Part shown: positions 61,113-64,000 of the stretch, one piece after another | Position numbering within the stretch: position 1 is the first letter of the stretch | How the letters are laid out: every line of letters begins with the position of its first letter | Source: Charina bottae | Taxonomy: Eukaryota > Chordata > Lepidosauria > Squamata > Charinaidae | Reading direction: 5' to 3' | Assembly (NCBI GenBank): GCA_023362775.1 | Contig: JALMGJ010000026.1 | Location: forward strand, 620,001 to 684,000 | Length of the DNA: 64,000 nucleotides | Translations under genes and position numbers: made by a program | Notes under the pieces: model-generated | Told to the model about the DNA's origin: nothing | Seen by the model: the letters and a program-made list of their open reading frames with translations, nothing else | Databases searched by the model: none

Positions 61113-64000
61113 ATGTCACAGTCAGTGTCAAAACTGTATATGTCACAGCCAGTGTCAAAACTGTATATGTCACAGTCAGTGTCAAAACTGTATAGTCACA
61201 GCCAGTGTCAAAACTGTATATGTCACAGTCAGTGTCAAAACTGTATAGTCACAGCCAGTGTCAAAACTGTATATGTCAAAGTCAGTGTCAAAACTGTATA
61301 GTCACAGCCAGTTTCAAAACTGTATATGTCACAGTCAGTGTCAAAACTGTATATGTCACAGCCAGTGTCAAAACTGTATATGTCACAGCCAGTGTCAAAA
61401 CTGTATAGTCACAGCCTGTGTCAAAACTGTATATGTCACAGCCAGTGTCAAAACTGTATAGTCACAGCCAGTGTCAAAACTGTATAGTCACAGCCAGTGT
61501 CAAAACTGCATATGTCACAGCCAGTGTCAAAACTGTATATGTCACAGCCAGTGTCAAAACTGTATATGTCACAGTCAGTGTCAAAACTGTATATATCACA
61601 GTCAGTGTCAAAACTGTATATATCAAAGCCAGTGTCAAAACTGTATAGTCACAGTCAGTGTCAAAACTGTATATGTCACAGTCAGTGTCAAAACTGTATA
61701 TGTCAAAGTCAGTGTCAAAACTGTATATGTCACAGCCAGCGTCAAAACTGTATAGTCACAGTCAGTGTCAAAACTGTATAGTCACAGTCAGTGTCTAAAC
61801 TGTATAGTCACAGCCAGTGTCTAAACTGTATAGTCTCAGTTAGTGTCAAAACTGTATATTTCACAGTCAGTGTCAAAACTGTATATTTCACAGTCAGTGT
61901 CAAAACCGTATATATCAAAGCCAGTGTCAAAACTGTATAGTCACAGTCAGTGTCAAAACTGTATAGTCACAGCCAGTGTCAAAACTGTATAGTCGCAGCC
62001 AGTTTCAAAACTGTATATGTCACAGTCAGTGTCAAAACTGTATATGTCACAGCCAGTGTCAAAACTGTATATGTCACAGTCAGTGTCAAAACTGTATAGT
62101 CACAGCCAGTGTCAAAACTGTATATGTCACAGTCAGTGTCAAAACTGTATAGTCACAGCCAGTGTCAAAACTGTATATGTCAAAGTCAGTGTCAAAACTG
62201 TATAGTCACAGCCAGTTTCAAAACTGTATATGTCACAGTCAGTGTCAAAACTGTATATGTCACAGCCAGTGTAAAAACTGTATATGTCACAGTCACTGTC
62301 AAAACTGTATAGTCACAGCCAGTGTCAAAACTGTATATGTCACAGCCAGTGTCAAAACTGTATAGTCACAGCCAGTGTCAAAACTGTATAGTCACAGCCA
62401 GTGTCAAAACTGCATATGTCACAGCCAGTGTCAAAACTGTATATGTCACAGTCAGTGTCAAAACTGTATAGTCACAGCCAGTGTCAAAAGTGTATATGTC
62501 ACAGCCCGTGTCAAAACTATATATGTCACAGTCAGTGTCAATACTGTATAGTCACAGTCAGTTTCAAAACTGTATAGTCACAGCCAGTGTCAAAACTGTA
62601 TATGTCACAGCCAGTGTAAAAACTGTATATGTCACAGTCAGTGTCAAAACTGTATAGTCACAGCCAGTGTCAAAACTGTATAGTCACAGCCAGTGTCAAA
62701 ACTGCATATGTCACAGCCAGTGTCAAAACTGTATATGTCACAGCCAGTGTCAAAACTGTATATGTCACAGTCAGTGTCAAAACTGTATAGTCACAGCCAG
62801 TGTCAAAAGTGTATATGTCACAGCCCGTGTCAAAACTGTATATGTCACAGTCAGTGTCAATACTGTATAGTCACAGCAAGTTTCAAAACTGTATAGTCAC
62901 AGCCAGTGTCAAAACTGTATATGTCACAGCCAGTGTAAAAATTGTATATGTCACAGCCAGTGTAAAAACTGTATATGTCACAGTCACTGTCAAAACTGTA
63001 TAGTCACAGCCTGTGTCAAAACTGTATATGTCACAGCCAGTGTCAAAACTGTATATGTCACAGCCAGTGTCAAAACTGTATAGTCACAGCCAGTGTCAAA
63101 ACTGTATAGTCACAGTCAGTGTCAAAACTGTATACTCACAGTCAGTGTCTAAACTGTATAGTCACAGCCAGTGTCTAAACTGTATAGTCACAGTCAGTGT
63201 CAAAACTGTATATTTCACAGTCAGTGTCAAAACTGTATATTTCACAGTCAGTGTCAAAACCGTATATATCAAAGCCAGTGTCAAAACTGTATAGTCACAG
63301 TCAGTGTCAAAACTGTATAGTCACAGCCAGTGTCAAAACTGTATAGTCACAGCCAGTTTCAAAACTGTATATGTCACAGTCAGTGTCAAAACTGTATATG
63401 TCACAGCCAGTGTCAAAACTGTATATGTCACAGTCAGTGTCAAAACTGTATAGTCACAGCCAGTGTCAAAACTGTATATGTCACAGTCAGTGTCAAAACT
63501 GTATAGTCACAGCCAGTGTCAAAACTGTATATGTCAAAGTCAGTGTCAAAACTGTATAGTCACAGCCAGTTTCAAAACTGTATATGTCACAGTCAGTGTC
63601 AAAACTGTATATGTCACAGCCAGTGTAAAAACTGTATATGTCACAGTCACTGTCAAAACTGTATAGTCACAGCCTGTGTCAAAACTGTATAGTCACAGCC
63701 AGTTTCAAAACTGTATATGTCACAGCCAGTGTCAAAAGTGTATATGTCACAGCCCGTGTCAAAACTGTATATGTCACAGTCAGTGTCAATACTGTATAGT
63801 CACAGTCAGTTTCAAAACTGTATAGTCACAGCCAGTGTCAAAACTGTATATGTCACAGCCAGTGTAAAAACTGTATATGTCACAGTCAGTGTCAAAACTG
63901 TATAGTCACAGCCAGTGTCAAAACTGTATAGTCACAGCCAGTGTCAAAACTGCATATGTCACAGCCAGTGTCAAAACTGTATATGTCACAGCCAGTGTCA
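61113..64000 (+). repeat. Block K, unit 3 (cut by window end)
   Basis: Landmarks recur 3850 bp after unit 2 (61418, 62017, 62667, 63013, 63371), with TAGTCGCAG at 61995 and TATACTCAC at 63135. Private states are TAGTCTCAG near 61834 and CAGCAAGTTTC near 62876. From 63371 the order follows the block F-like path (GTCAAAAGTG at 63733) and departs from unit 2. The unit continues past the right edge. Confidence 0.83.

Larger units (their letters stand above)
1..64000 (+). repeat. 26/27 bp satellite array filling the window
   Basis: Every part of the window reads as head-to-tail copies of one monomer: GTCACAGYCAGTGTC then AAAACTGTATA, with or without a final T. All copies run the same way; I saw no inverted stretch, no foreign insertion and no unique spacer. 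Consensus GC is about 40 percent. The first bases begin inside a monomer and the last end inside one, so both array edges lie outside the window. CpG is nearly absent and occurs only in particular variant monomers. No coding, tRNA, rRNA or transposon signal is visible. This is a eukaryote-type satellite or giant minisatellite by size and structure (inference); the family and species are not recognised. Confidence 0.97.

Noticed and set aside
1..64000. CRISPR array (regular short direct repeats)
   Set aside because: Repeats are contiguous, with no unique spacers between them, no leader and no cas genes.
1..64000. Telomeric repeat or telomere-associated array
   Set aside because: No TTAGGG-like or TTTAGGG-like word is present. 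The unit is 26/27 bp and not a telomerase template product.
1..64000. CENP-B box in the satellite
   Set aside because: The box needs TTCG and CGGG cores. No TTCG is seen and CpG is nearly absent. A centromere role is neither shown nor excluded.
1..64000. Tandem repeat inside a coding exon (mucin-like or antifreeze-like protein)
   Set aside because: The 26 bp form destroys any constant frame, and stops occur every few hundred bases in all frames.

Overview
The whole 64 kb window is one uninterrupted satellite array. I find no gene, RNA gene, mobile element or unique-sequence island in it. The unit is a 26 or 27 bp monomer, always on the plus strand: GTCACAGYCAGTGTC followed by AAAACTGTATA, with an optional extra T that makes the 27 bp form. 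At about 26.5 bp per unit the window holds roughly 2,400 monomers. It opens and closes inside a monomer, so the array continues past both ends. An array of this size, with low CpG content and multi-kb higher-order copies, points to a eukaryotic genome (centromeric, pericentromeric, subtelomeric or a giant minisatellite). The sequence alone does not name the organism, and I do not recognise the satellite family.

The array is not a simple head-to-tail repeat. Variant monomers (for example AAAACCGTATATATC, CAGTTTC, AAAAGTG with CCCGTG and CAATACTG, paired GTCTAAAC, paired TATTTCAC, GTGTAAAAAC, ACTGCATA) recur in a fixed order and act as a barcode. Matching that barcode shows nested higher-order repeats: duplications of about 0.3 kb (319-320 bp), 1.2-1.8 kb (1248, 1354, 1807 bp), 2.4 kb (2392 bp), 3.4-3.9 kb (3427, 3635, 3850 bp) and 4.8 kb (4781, 4834 bp), plus two dispersed copies of 4-5 kb at offsets of about 10.2 and 17.5 kb. 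Copies differ mainly by a few substitutions and by gain or loss of whole monomers, as expected from unequal exchange in register.

Layout: 1-11.3 kb holds three successive copies of one block (spacing 4834 then 3427 bp). 10.0-13.6 kb is a 1807 bp tandem pair. 13.5-14.8 kb is a second copy of 3.6-4.9 kb. 14.3-17.5 kb is a tandem pair offset by 1.68-1.76 kb. 16.4-20.5 kb is a block that returns at 33.8-37.9 kb. 21.5-34.9 kb is a 4.8 kb unit repeated about 2.5 times, ending in a 2392 bp tandem duplication. 37.9-40.5 kb copies 29.3-31.8 kb. 40.3-45.4 kb returns at 50.5-55.6 kb. 45-48 kb is built on a 1248 bp unit. 53.6-64.0 kb is a 3.6-3.9 kb unit repeated nearly three times.

The many short open frames are a by-product of the repeat. 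A 27 bp monomer has no stop in any forward frame. Each 26 bp monomer shifts the reading frame, and every third one met ends it at a TAG made by the TATA-GTC junction. I call no CDS. All coordinates of higher-order blocks come from reading landmark monomers by eye, so their edges are good to about one or two monomers unless stated.
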